Shown: positions 8,304 through 14,239 of the stretch, one piece after another
Numbering within the stretch: position 1 is the first letter of the stretch
Layout: each line of letters starts with the position of its first letter
Translations under genes and position numbers: made by a program
Assembly: GCF_035998295.1 (NCBI RefSeq)
Contig: NZ_DASYHS010000280.1
Location: 1-15,769, forward strand
Source: DASYHS01 sp035998295
GTDB lineage: Bacteria > Pseudomonadota > Alphaproteobacteria > Azospirillales > Azospirillaceae
Direction of reading: 5' to 3'
Length of the DNA stretch: 15,769 bases
Notes under the pieces: model-generated
The model's input: the letters and a program-made list of their open reading frames with translations, nothing else
Told to the model about the DNA's origin: nothing
Databases searched by the model: none

Positions 8304-8333
8304 CTCCGGGCGATATCGGTATCGGCCCCGGAG
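8304..8333 (-). promoter_or_regulatory. Hairpin sequestering the gmd Shine-Dalgarno
   Basis: In the minus-strand RNA, CTCCGGG (8333-8327) pairs with CCCGGAG (8310-8304), and after a two-base GC bulge CGATA (8324-8320) pairs with TATCG (8315-8311) around the loop CCGA. That is 12 base pairs with one bulge. The 3' arm contains GGAG of the GGAGG ribosome-binding site (8307-8303) for the gmd GTG start, so the folded leader would block initiation. The same DNA could instead be a protein operator. The pairing is seen directly; regulation is inference. Confidence 0.5.
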
Positions 8334-8341
8334 TGTAGCGC

Positions 8342-8355
8342 CATCGCAGGCGATG
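8342..8355. promoter_or_regulatory. Inverted repeat upstream of gmd, possible operator
   Basis: CATCGC-AG-GCGATG is a perfect 6-bp dyad with a two-base spacer, 50 bases upstream of the gmd start in the gap between the kinase and gmd. The spacer is too short for a good RNA hairpin, so a DNA-binding site is more plausible. No regulator is known for it. It does not resemble the TTGAT-N4-ATCAA consensus of Fnr. Confidence 0.25.
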
Positions 8356-8366
8356 TCCACCCGCTT

Positions 8367-8378
8367 CGGTAGAGATTA
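8367..8378 (+). repeat. Direct repeat, left copy (CGGTAGAGATTA)
   Basis: This 12-base sequence recurs exactly at 10380-10391. After both copies, two G and then TATG match at the same offset (8385-8388 and 10398-10401 region), and weaker similarity extends about 30 bases upstream. The two copies bracket the histidine kinase/Crp pair. This copy lies in the gap between the kinase stop and gmd, antisense to both. Confidence 0.5.
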
Positions 8379-8390
8379 TTCGGCTATGTT

Positions 8391-9386
8391 TTACCTGAGC
8401 GTGCCGTGGGGCCGGGCTCGCGGCAGGAAGAGGGCGATGCGGGTCCCGCCCCGGACCGAGGCCTCGACCGCGGCCCCGACCTGTTCGGCCATCATGCCGA
8501 CGAGGCGGTGCCCGAACCCCGTCCGGCCGCCGAGCGAGAAGCCGTTCGGCAGGCCCTTGCCGTCGTCCGCGACGCTCAACCGGTACCCGCCCCCGGCCAG
8601 ACGCTTGCCGCGCACCCGCACAATGCCCGCGGCGCCGGGATCGAAGGCGTGCCGGAACGCGTTGGTGACCAGTTCGTTCACGACGAGGGCCAGGGCCTGG
8701 GCCACCTCCGGCTCGACCTCCAGGGGATCGAGCTCGGCGATGAGGGTCGGCCCCAGCCCGTCGCCGCCGAGCGCGCGCGCCAGCGAGGCGCAGACGATGC
8801 CCACATAGGTGTCGACGTCGACCGTCCCGGTGCGCTGCTGGGCGTGCAGCATGCCGTGGAGCACGGCCAGCGCCTCGATCCGCGAGCACGAGCGGCGAAG
8901 CAGCTCGGTATCCGAGGCGCGCTGCTGGCCGGCCTCGATGCGCATCAGCGAGACGAGCGCCTGGAGGCTGTTGGCCACGCGATGGTCCACCTCGCGCCGC
9001 AGCATCTCGCTGCGCCGGAGCTGGTCCTGCTGCCGCCGCACGGCCTCGGCCAGCTCCGCGGCCTTGCGGTCCGCTTCCCGCAGGGCTTCGGCCGCGTGCG
9101 CCAGCGCCTCGCTCGCCCGGTCCAGCGCGACGCCGAGGGTCCGGACCTCGGCCTCGCCGTCCAGCCCTCGCGGGCCCCGTCCGCCCGCCGCCGCGAGTTT
9201 CGCTTGCAGCAGTTCGGCATGCAGCCGCCCGGCCAGGCTCCGAAGCTCCAGGATCTCGAATTGCATCCCCGCGGCCCCGTTCCCCGCGGCCCCGTTCCCC
9301 GCAGCCCCGTTCGAGGAGCCGTCCCCGTCGGGCATGCCCAAGACGACATCCCCCGGTCCGGTGGTCGGCCGGATCGACTTTCCCAT
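8391..9386 (-). CDS. Soluble HisKA_2-type sensor histidine kinase
   Basis: 331 aa. The C-terminal part is a histidine kinase: H-box REVDHRVANSLQAL with phospho-acceptor His135, N-box VVNELVTNAFRHAF (about 235-248), G-box DDGKG (274-278) and GFGHRLVGMM (about 290-299). The HRxxN type of H-box places it with the HisKA_2/HWE group common in alphaproteobacteria. Residues about 75-130 are Ala/Glu/Leu/Arg-rich and probably form a coiled coil. No transmembrane, PAS or GAF domain and no receiver are visible, so it should be cytoplasmic with an unknown input. The N-terminus carries (NGAAG)x3, encoded by a 15-bp tandem repeat. The start at 9386 has GGAGA directly upstream but at short spacing; Met18 or Met41 are alternatives. 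It is divergent from the Crp-type gene and followed by gmd 98 bases on. No cognate response regulator lies in the window. Confidence 0.85.
   Translation of the reverse strand: MGKSIRPTTGPGDVVLGMPDGDGSSNGAAGNGAAGNGAAGMQFEILELRSLAGRLHAELLQAKLAAAGGRGPRGLDGEAEVRTLGVALDRASEALAHAAEALREADRKAAELAEAVRRQQDQLRRSEMLRREVDHRVANSLQALVSLMRIEAGQQRASDTELLRRSCSRIEALAVLHGMLHAQQRTGTVDVDTYVGIVCASLARALGGDGLGPTLIAELDPLEVEPEVAQALALVVNELVTNAFRHAFDPGAAGIVRVRGKRLAGGGYRLSVADDGKGLPNGFSLGGRTGFGHRLVGMMAEQVGAAVEASVRGGTRIALFLPRARPHGTLR
9267..9311 (-). repeat. 15-bp tandem repeat x3 in the kinase N-terminus
   Basis: Three consecutive units of CCCCGCGGCCCCGTT (plus strand) at 9267-9281, 9282-9296 and 9297-9311; the third has a single G-to-A change. 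Read on the minus strand they encode NGAAG three times. The unit is a multiple of three, so copy-number change would not shift the frame. Confidence 0.9.
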
Positions 9387-9620
9387 GATCTCCAGGTCCC
9401 TCGCGATGGCCGGCGGTGTCCGAAGCCGGCACCGCATCATCGCAGGCGCCGGGCGTCCGGTCGGTACAGTTCCGCACGAAAGCCGGGACAAAGCCGGCCG
9501 TCCGGGCCTTGCCCCGCGCGCCATCGGGCCCACATGCGGTCCACCACCCGCAGGACGGAACTGGCGCGGGCGGCTGAGAGATACGAGCGCTCCCGCCGGA
9601 ACAACGCGGAGGCGGAGCTC

Positions 9621-10385
9621 GTGCCCGGCGAAGACATCACCACGTCCAATCGCTTCCTCGCTTCGCTTCCCGGCGAAAGCCTGCAGCGGCTGCGCCCCCA
9701 TTTCCACCCGCTCGACCTGCCCTTGAGGATGGTGCTGTTCGAAATGGGCGATCCGGCGGAGCACGTGTTCTTCATGGCCCGCGGCATGACGTCCCTGCTG
9801 ATCCGGCTGGAGGACGGAGCGCTTCTCGAAGTGGGCGTGGTCGGCAGGGAAGGCGCCGTCGGGCTGGCGGCCCTGATGGGCGCCCGGTCGGCGCCCCATA
9901 CGGGCATGATCCAGATCCCCGGCAAGGGGGCCCGGATCGAGGCCGGCATCCTGCGCGACGAGATGCTCCGCAGCGCCGGGGTGCTGGACCCGGTGCTGCG
10001 CTGGACGCAGGCGCTGAACGCCCAGGTGTCGCAGACGGCGGCCTGCAACGCGCACCACACCCTGCAGGAGCGGCTCGCGCGCTGGCTGCTGATGGCGCAC
10101 GACCGGGCCGAAGACGACGCGCTGCCGCTGACGCAGGACTTCCTGTCGATGATGCTGGGAGTGCGGCGGGCCGGCGTGACGGTCGCAGCCAACGTCCTGC
10201 AGCAGGCGGGCGCCATCTCCTACCGCCGGGGCCGGATCGCCGTGCTGGATCGATCGGGCCTGGAGGAGGTCTCGTGCGAATGCTACGCCATGGTGACGCG
10301 GCAGATCCGGGCGCTCCTCGCCGACGACGGTATCGCGGAGCCGGGGAGCAATGCTATAGTAGGCATAAACCGGCCACCACGGTAG
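9621..10385 (+). CDS. Crp/Fnr-family transcriptional regulator
   Basis: 254 aa from a GTG at 9621 with GGAGG eight bases upstream. An in-frame ATG at 9534 would add 29 charged residues and has no comparable ribosome site. Residues about 10-115 form a cNMP-binding-type beta-roll (VLFEMGDPAEHVFFMARGMTSL, VGVVGREGAVG). A long helix follows, then a Crp-type winged helix-turn-helix at about 165-212 (LPLTQDFLSMMLGVRRAGV, GAISYRRGRIAVLDR). There is no N-terminal Cys cluster of Fnr type. The ligand is unknown; many alphaproteobacterial relatives of this shape lack clear cAMP contacts. It is divergent from the histidine kinase (234-base shared upstream region, no convincing promoter found) and ends 13 bases before fcl, so it is probably co-transcribed with fcl and may control the GDP-fucose genes. 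Confidence 0.88.
   Translation: MPGEDITTSNRFLASLPGESLQRLRPHFHPLDLPLRMVLFEMGDPAEHVFFMARGMTSLLIRLEDGALLEVGVVGREGAVGLAALMGARSAPHTGMIQIPGKGARIEAGILRDEMLRSAGVLDPVLRWTQALNAQVSQTAACNAHHTLQERLARWLLMAHDRAEDDALPLTQDFLSMMLGVRRAGVTVAANVLQQAGAISYRRGRIAVLDRSGLEEVSCECYAMVTRQIRALLADDGIAEPGSNAIVGINRPPR
10355..10360 (+). promoter_or_regulatory. Possible -10 element for fcl (TATAGT)
   Basis: TATAGT lies inside the last codons of the Crp-type gene, 38 bases before the fcl ATG, in an unusually AT-rich patch. No good -35 hexamer stands 16-18 bases upstream. An activator-dependent promoter is possible, but fcl may simply be read through from the upstream gene. Confidence 0.25.
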
Positions 10386-10391
10386 AGATTA
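10380..10391 (+). repeat. Direct repeat, right copy (CGGTAGAGATTA)
   Basis: Exact copy of 8367-8378 in the same orientation. It contains the TAG stop of the Crp-type gene (10383-10385) and ends seven bases before the fcl ATG, so it forms the fcl leader. The distance between the two copies is 2001 bases and covers the kinase and Crp genes almost exactly. Confidence 0.5.
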
Positions 10392-10398
10392 GCTGGAT

Positions 10399-11421
10399 AT
10401 GACTTCGCCCCCACATGCCGCATTCGAGACGACGGGGGCCCGGATCTGGGTCGCCGGGCATGGCGGCATGGTCGGCGCGGCGGTCGCCCGGCGGTTGCGG
10501 GCGGCGGGGGCCGAGGTGCTGACCGTAGGGCGCGGGGAACTGGACCTGCGGCGCGGGAACGACGTCGAGGCGTGGCTGGACCGGCAGCGGCCGGACGCGG
10601 TGGTCGTGGCGGCGGCGACGGTCGGCGGCATCCTGGACAACGACGCGCGGCCGGCGGATTTCCTGTACGACAACCTCGCGATCGCCGCCGCCACGATCGA
10701 GGGGGCGCGGCGCGCGGGCGTGCGCCGGCTGATGTTCCTCGGCTCGACCTGCATCTATCCCCGCGACGCCGCGCAGCCCGTGCGCGAGGACAGCCTGCTC
10801 GCCGGGCCGCTGGAGCCGACGAACCAGTGGTACGCGGTCGCCAAGATCGCGGGGGCGAAGCTGTGCGAGGCCTATCGGCGCCAGCATGGCTGCGACTTCT
10901 TCGCGGCGATGCCGACCAACCTGTACGGGCCGGGCGACCGTTTCGATCCCGGGCGCGCGCATGTCGTGCCGGCGCTGATCGCGCGGCTGCACGAGGCGCG
11001 GCTGCGCGGCGCGCGCAGCGTCCGGCTATGGGGCACCGGGCGGGCGCTGCGCGACTTCCTGCACGTCGACGACGCGGCCGACGCGCTGGTCCTGCTGCTG
11101 GCCCGCCATGCCGGCGGGGCGCCGGTCAATGTCGGCTCGGGCAGCGAGGTCACGATCCTGGAACTGGCCCGCCTCGTCGCCCGCACGGTCGGCTGGAGCG
11201 GCGCGATCGTCCCCGACCCGTCGAAGCCGGACGGCACGCCGCGCAAGCTCGCCGACACGTCCAGGCTCGCGGCGCTGGGCTGGCGGCCGCGGATCGGCCT
11301 GGCCGAGGGACTGGCGGACGCCTATCGCTGGTACCTGGAGACGGCCGGGGATCAGAAAGGCGGGGATCAGAAAGGGCAGTCAGGGCGGCCGCAGGCGGCG
11401 GCCGAGGCGGGCGCGACGTAG
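10399..11421 (+). CDS. fcl: GDP-L-fucose synthase (epimerase/reductase)
   Basis: Converts GDP-4-keto-6-deoxymannose to GDP-L-fucose with NADPH, using the Gmd product. 340 aa, extended SDR fold. It shows the dinucleotide site GHGGMVG (20-26), VGGILDND (75-82), the catalytic GSTCIYP with Ser116/Cys118, NQWYAVAKIAG with Tyr145/Lys149, MPTNLYGP (171-178) and AHVVPAL with His188. The family normally ends soon after the Y-W-Y/F-L-E motif (here YRWYLE, 309-314). This protein runs on for about 26 low-complexity residues containing GDQKG twice, and the last 55 bases overlap the convergent small gene. The ribosome site before the ATG is weak, so coupling to the Crp-type gene 13 bases upstream is plausible. 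It implies a fucosylated surface polysaccharide, but no glycosyltransferase is present in the window. Confidence 0.94.
   Translation: MTSPPHAAFETTGARIWVAGHGGMVGAAVARRLRAAGAEVLTVGRGELDLRRGNDVEAWLDRQRPDAVVVAAATVGGILDNDARPADFLYDNLAIAAATIEGARRAGVRRLMFLGSTCIYPRDAAQPVREDSLLAGPLEPTNQWYAVAKIAGAKLCEAYRRQHGCDFFAAMPTNLYGPGDRFDPGRAHVVPALIARLHEARLRGARSVRLWGTGRALRDFLHVDDAADALVLLLARHAGGAPVNVGSGSEVTILELARLVARTVGWSGAIVPDPSKPDGTPRKLADTSRLAALGWRPRIGLAEGLADAYRWYLETAGDQKGGDQKGQSGRPQAAAEAGAT
11347..11376 (+). repeat. 15-bp tandem duplication at the fcl 3' end
   Basis: GGGGATCAGAAAGGC (11347-11361) is followed directly by GGGGATCAGAAAGGG (11362-11376), 14 of 15 bases identical. In fcl it encodes GDQKG twice. On the other strand the second copy contains the TGA stop (11369-11367) of the small convergent gene. 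Confidence 0.88.
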
Positions 11422-11615
11422 ACGCCGCAGACCCGGCATTTCTCCATCTCCTCCGCCCGGCTGCCCTTGCCGGGCGCGGCGGCGCCCGGCGCCCGGCGCC
11501 CGACCGGCCGCGCCTGCTCGGCACGCAGGCGGTTGACGCGCGAGATCCATTTGAAGCCGTACCAGACGACCAGGATGATGAGCGCGAGGGTCAGGAGCTT
11601 CGGCAGGCTGAACAT
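11367..11615 (-). CDS. Small membrane-anchored four-cysteine protein
   Basis: 82 aa from the ATG at 11615, chosen because AGAGGA precedes it by about four bases and the transmembrane helix follows at once; the longer frame to 11702 adds no recognisable sequence. Residues 5-24 (PKLLTLALIILVVWYGFKWI) form one transmembrane helix. A basic/Pro-Ala linker follows, then a C-terminal zinc-ribbon-like module with Cys60, Cys63 (CRVC), Cys75 and Cys80. The layout resembles short PP0621-type hypothetical proteins (a helix plus a CxxCG motif near the end); the match is from memory and tentative. Function is unknown. Its 3' end overlaps fcl tail to tail by 55 bases, with the stop in the second 15-bp repeat copy. 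It reads the same way as glyQ and the S49 peptidase. Confidence 0.72.
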   Translation of the reverse strand: MFSLPKLLTLALIILVVWYGFKWISRVNRLRAEQARPVGRRAPGAAAPGKGSRAEEMEKCRVCGVYVAPASAAACGRPDCPF

Positions 11616-11691
11616 GCTTCCTCTTAGAGAAAGGCCGGGCGCATGGTCAAGTGCCCGCATCGGACCGGCACTGTTAGGCTGCCGATCCCCC

Positions 11692-11709
11692 CTCCCGCAC
11701 AAGCGGGAG
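11692..11709. repeat. REP-like palindrome
   Basis: CTCCCGC-ACAA-GCGGGAG is a perfect 7-bp inverted repeat in a C-run/G-run context, of the kind found as scattered intergenic palindromes in proteobacterial genomes. It lies between the small membrane gene and higA, 55 bases past the higA stop. No T-run follows on either strand, so it is at most a weak terminator. The remaining sequence of this 148-base gap shows nothing else. Confidence 0.5.
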
Positions 11710-11763
11710 AGGAGATGTTCGCGTCGGCGTCGTTCCCTTCCCGGTCAAATGCGACGACCCTGA

Positions 11764-12063
11764 TCAGGCGGCGTTCAGCGGCCTCACCCGATCGGCGATT
11801 TCCGCCCCGCTCGCGCGCTGAGCCGCGCGCAGGTCGTAATCGGACTGAAGATTCAACCAGAAGCGCGGCTCCATGCCGAAATACGCGCCCAGCCGCAACG
11901 CGGTGTCGGCGGTGATGGCACGGCGGCCGGCGACGATCTCGCTGATCCGGTTCGCCGGGACATCGATGTCCCGGGCGAGTCGGTTCGCGCTGATTGCGTG
12001 CGGATCCATGAACTCCTCCTTCAGGATCTCGCCCGGGGTGATCAGGTCCAGAAGGTCGGACAT
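11764..12063 (-). CDS. higA: HigA-type antitoxin, XRE-family DNA-binding protein
   Basis: 99 aa. Neutralises the HigB toxin and represses the pair. It shows the HigA family start TPGEILKEEFMDP (9-21) and a helix-turn-helix at about 23-48 (ISANRLARDIDVPANRISEIVAGRR). The conserved TADTALRLGAYFGMEPRFWLNLQ block follows at about 51-73. The ATG at 12063 has AAGGAG nine bases upstream; the open frame extends to 12144 but only adds a Lys/Arg-rich stretch. It lies 46 bases downstream of higB, the toxin-first order typical of higBA. Its probable operator is the palindrome at 12454-12471. Confidence 0.92.
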   Translation of the reverse strand: MSDLLDLITPGEILKEEFMDPHAISANRLARDIDVPANRISEIVAGRRAITADTALRLGAYFGMEPRFWLNLQSDYDLRAAQRASGAEIADRVRPLNAA

Positions 12064-12109
12064 GTCTACAGCTCCTTGTCTCTTCGACTTTCGACGTTTT
12101 TGACCTTTT

Positions 12110-12388
12110 TCAGTGATAGTCACAAACCTCAACGTCGTAAGCATCGCCGTCGTGCCAGACGAAGCAGATCCGCCATTGATCGTTTATGCGGATACTATGC
12201 TGGCCCTCCCGATCGCCTTTCAGGGCCTCCAGACGGTTGCCTGGAGGAACGCGCAGGCTTTCCAGGCTGACCGCCGCGTCCAGGATGCGCAGCTTGACGC
12301 GGGCTTTGCGCTCGACCGCTTCAAAGCGGCGAACCCGGGTGTCCCGGAAGAGATCCGCGGTATCGCGGCCGGCAAAGGTCTTGATCAT
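12110..12388 (-). CDS. higB: HigB-type toxin (RelE superfamily mRNA interferase)
   Basis: 92 aa from the ATG at 12388; a GTG two codons upstream is possible. It shows the HigB/RelE signature PPGNRLEALKGDREGQHSIRINDQWRICF at about residues 49-77, with basic and aromatic residues expected in the ribosome-dependent RNase fold. The start MIKTFAGRDTADLF is typical. The toxin is expected to cleave translated mRNA on ribosomes and to be held inactive by HigA encoded next. The frame is intact, so the pair may be functional. The ribosome-binding site is weak, which is usual for the toxin in such pairs. Confidence 0.92.
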   Translation of the reverse strand: MIKTFAGRDTADLFRDTRVRRFEAVERKARVKLRILDAAVSLESLRVPPGNRLEALKGDREGQHSIRINDQWRICFVWHDGDAYDVEVCDYH

Positions 12389-12445
12389 ACGCACAGCAGC
12401 TCGGCCTGGACGGGGCTACGGAAACGCCTCGAAACCTACGCATGA

Positions 12446-12474
12446 AACGTATCACGTATTCCGTAATACGTAAA
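12446..12474 (-). promoter_or_regulatory. higBA promoter and operator
   Basis: On the minus strand TTTACG (12474-12469) and TACGTT (12451-12446) are spaced 17 bases apart, a plausible though weak -35/-10 pair reading towards higB about 60 bases on. A perfect dyad ACGTATT-CCGT-AATACGT (12454-12471) overlaps the -35 and spacer. A further ACGTAT half-site lies at 12447-12452. HigA repressors bind palindromes at their own promoters, so autoregulation is likely. The rest of the gap up to the S49 stop (12475-12533) shows nothing clear. Confidence 0.6.
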
Positions 12475-12533
12475 CCGTACAGAACTGGGCCGAGCCTTCC
12501 ACGCTGCCGCTCCACGCGCCGGCGATGGAGGGG

Positions 12534-13445
12534 CTACAGGCCGTAGCGCGACCAGAGGGCGCGTTCCTCGACGGCGCCGATCATGGCGCCAGCGGCCTGG
12601 CCGGCCCAGTCGCCCGTCGCGTCGCCCATCACGTCGGCGGCGATGCGAAACGGGCGGCGGGCGAACCAACGGCGCGGCGTCTGCGCGAGGCGCAGACGCA
12701 CCTTCTCGCCGTAGCGCTCGCGCAGGACCGAGCGCAGGTCGCCCAGCCCGTCCACGAGGCCGAGCTCCAGCGCCCGGCGCCCGGTCCAGAAGTCGCCGCT
12801 GAACAGCACGTCCTCCGGCGCCTTCAGGCGGGCGCCGCGGCGCTCGCGCACCATCGCCTTGAAGGCGTCGTGGATCTCGGCCTGGAGCTGGCGCAGCTTG
12901 GCCACGTCCTCGGGGTCCTCGGGCTGGAACGGGTCGAGGCGGGCCTTATGCTCGCCCGAGGTGTGCACGCGCCGCTCGATGCCCCAGCGCTCGATCAGGC
13001 CCTGGAAGCCGAAGCCGGAGGAGACGACGCCGATCGAGCCGACGATCGAGGCCTCGTCGGCGAAGATCTCGTCCGCGGCGCAGGCGAGCCAGTAGCCGCC
13101 CGAGGCCGCGACGTCCTCGGTGAAGGCCAGCACCGGCACCCTCTTCTCCCTCGCGAGCTGGCGGATGCGGCCCGCGACCAGCGACGACTGCACCGGCGAG
13201 CCGCCGGGCGAGTTCACGACCAGCGCCACCGCCGCCCGGTCGGGCACCGAGAAGGCGCGCTCGATGATGCCGGCATATGTCGCGAGGTTGATCGACTGGC
13301 GGAAGGCGCCCCCGGGGCCGATGACGCCGGCCAGCCGGATGACGGAGACGACGGGATGCCGCGGGCGCCCCATCATCTTCAGGAGGGAATCGGTCCACAT
13401 GATCGGGTTAGATAAGGCGGCGCGGCGCGAATGGAAGCCGCTCAT
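12534..13445 (-). CDS. S49-family serine peptidase (SohB/SppA type)
   Basis: 303 aa, a single-domain ClpP-fold peptidase of the short SppA/SohB class. The Ser/Lys dyad is visible: nucleophile Ser115 in DVAASGGYWLACAAD and Lys167 in SGEHKARLDPF. NSPGGS (78-83) and SIVGSIGVVS (133-142) are family blocks. No signal peptide or transmembrane helix is evident; the N-terminal WTDSLLKMMG helix may only touch the membrane. Substrates are unknown; relatives degrade signal peptides or misfolded membrane proteins. The ATG at 13445 overlaps the TGA of the upstream methyltransferase as ATGA and has no separate ribosome site, which indicates translational coupling. An internal ATG at 13400 is the alternative start. 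Confidence 0.9.
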   Translation of the reverse strand: MSGFHSRRAALSNPIMWTDSLLKMMGRPRHPVVSVIRLAGVIGPGGAFRQSINLATYAGIIERAFSVPDRAAVALVVNSPGGSPVQSSLVAGRIRQLAREKRVPVLAFTEDVAASGGYWLACAADEIFADEASIVGSIGVVSSGFGFQGLIERWGIERRVHTSGEHKARLDPFQPEDPEDVAKLRQLQAEIHDAFKAMVRERRGARLKAPEDVLFSGDFWTGRRALELGLVDGLGDLRSVLRERYGEKVRLRLAQTPRRWFARRPFRIAADVMGDATGDWAGQAAGAMIGAVEERALWSRYGL

Positions 13446-14239
13446 CCGGCCGCGAGCGCCGCGGCACCGCGCAGCACCGCCTCGGCCTCGGCGGTGTAGC
13501 CGCCGCCGGGGCCGTGGAGGACGAGGCCCGGCAGCAGGCGCGCCGGGCCGCGCACGCCGAGCCGCGCCCGGACCAGGACCCGGCGGGCCGGCCTGCCGCC
13601 GCCGGGCCAGACCGGGATCAGGGTCACTTCGCCGAACCGGCCGCGCAGCAGGGAGACCAGCTCGTCGAAGCGGTCGGCGCGGTGGACGAAGGCAACCGTG
13701 CCCTTGGGGCGCAGCAGGCGCGCGGCGCAGGCGACCCAGTCCGCCAGCCCGGCCGCGCCCTCGCCATGCGCGGCGGCGCGGCCGGCGTCGGGCGGCGGCG
13801 TGTGGGCGCCGGCCCTCATGAAGGGCGGGTTGGCGAGCACGTGGTCGAAGCCCGGCTCGATGCCCGGCGGCGGGGCCAGCAGGTCGCCGGCCAGGACCCG
13901 CACGCGGTCGGCGAGCCCGGAGGCGGCGGCATTGGCGTTGGCGAGGTCCGCCAGGCCGGGCTGCAGCTCCAGGCCGGTCACCTGCAGGCCGGGCACGCGG
14001 GCGGCGAGGCAAAGTGACGCAGCCCCGGCACCGGCGCCGAGGTCGAGCGCGCGCTCGCCCGGCCGGGCGGGGATGCAGGCCGCCAGCAGCACCGGGTCGA
14101 TCGCGGCGCGGTATCCCTCGGCCGGCTGGGCGAGCCGGACGCGCCCGTCGAGCAGGCGGTCCTCGGTGAGGTCCCCGGCGGCTCCTGGGTTCACGGCCCC
14201 TGGGTTCACGGCCCCTGGATTCACGGCCCCTGGATTCAC
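13442..14239 (-). CDS. trmN6: TrmN6-like tRNA1(Val) adenine-N6 methyltransferase
   Basis: 265 aa from a GTG at 14239. SAM-dependent Rossmann methyltransferase of the YfiC/TrmN6 family (COG4123 type). It shows RVRLAQPAEGYRAAIDPVLLA (about 33-53), SAM motif I DLGAGAGAAS (66-75) and the amino-methyltransferase motif NPPF (137-140). RLLRPKG and RLLPGLVLH...YTAEAEAVLR follow towards the C-terminus. The E. coli relative modifies A37 of tRNA1(Val); the same activity here is inferred. The start is uncertain: four tandem 15-bp units encode NPGAV repeats, and each contains an in-frame GTG (14239, 14224, 14209, 14194). The first GTG overlaps the TGA of the DUF2007 gene as GTGA. Homologous sequence begins only at about TEDRLLDGRVR, so residues 1-24 look like an expansion. 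Confidence 0.86.
   Translation of the reverse strand: MNPGAVNPGAVNPGAVNPGAAGDLTEDRLLDGRVRLAQPAEGYRAAIDPVLLAACIPARPGERALDLGAGAGAASLCLAARVPGLQVTGLELQPGLADLANANAAASGLADRVRVLAGDLLAPPPGIEPGFDHVLANPPFMRAGAHTPPPDAGRAAAHGEGAAGLADWVACAARLLRPKGTVAFVHRADRFDELVSLLRGRFGEVTLIPVWPGGGRPARRVLVRARLGVRGPARLLPGLVLHGPGGGYTAEAEAVLRGAAALAAG

Noticed and set aside
9267..9311. Possible CRISPR-like array
   Set aside because: The 15-bp units are directly adjacent with no spacers, in frame within a coding sequence; no cas genes are nearby.
9413..9435. GCGGTG...CACCGC dyad in the kinase/Crp intergenic region
   Set aside because: Six-base arms with an 11-base spacer are easily expected by chance in such GC-rich DNA, and no promoter context supports an operator.
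8293..9477. Long N-terminal extension of the gmd frame on the minus strand
   Set aside because: It is Arg/Gly-rich noise overlapping the kinase in another frame; the GTG at 8292 has a perfect GGAGG and directly precedes the Rossmann motif.
9387..10100. Upstream extension of the histidine kinase frame
   Set aside because: It is antisense to the Crp-type regulator and has no recognisable domain; the kinase sequence makes sense from the ATG at 9386.
12436..12669. Open frame of 77 codons on the minus strand across the end of the S49 peptidase
   Set aside because: Arg-rich and without ribosome site or homology; it overlaps the peptidase and the higBA operator.
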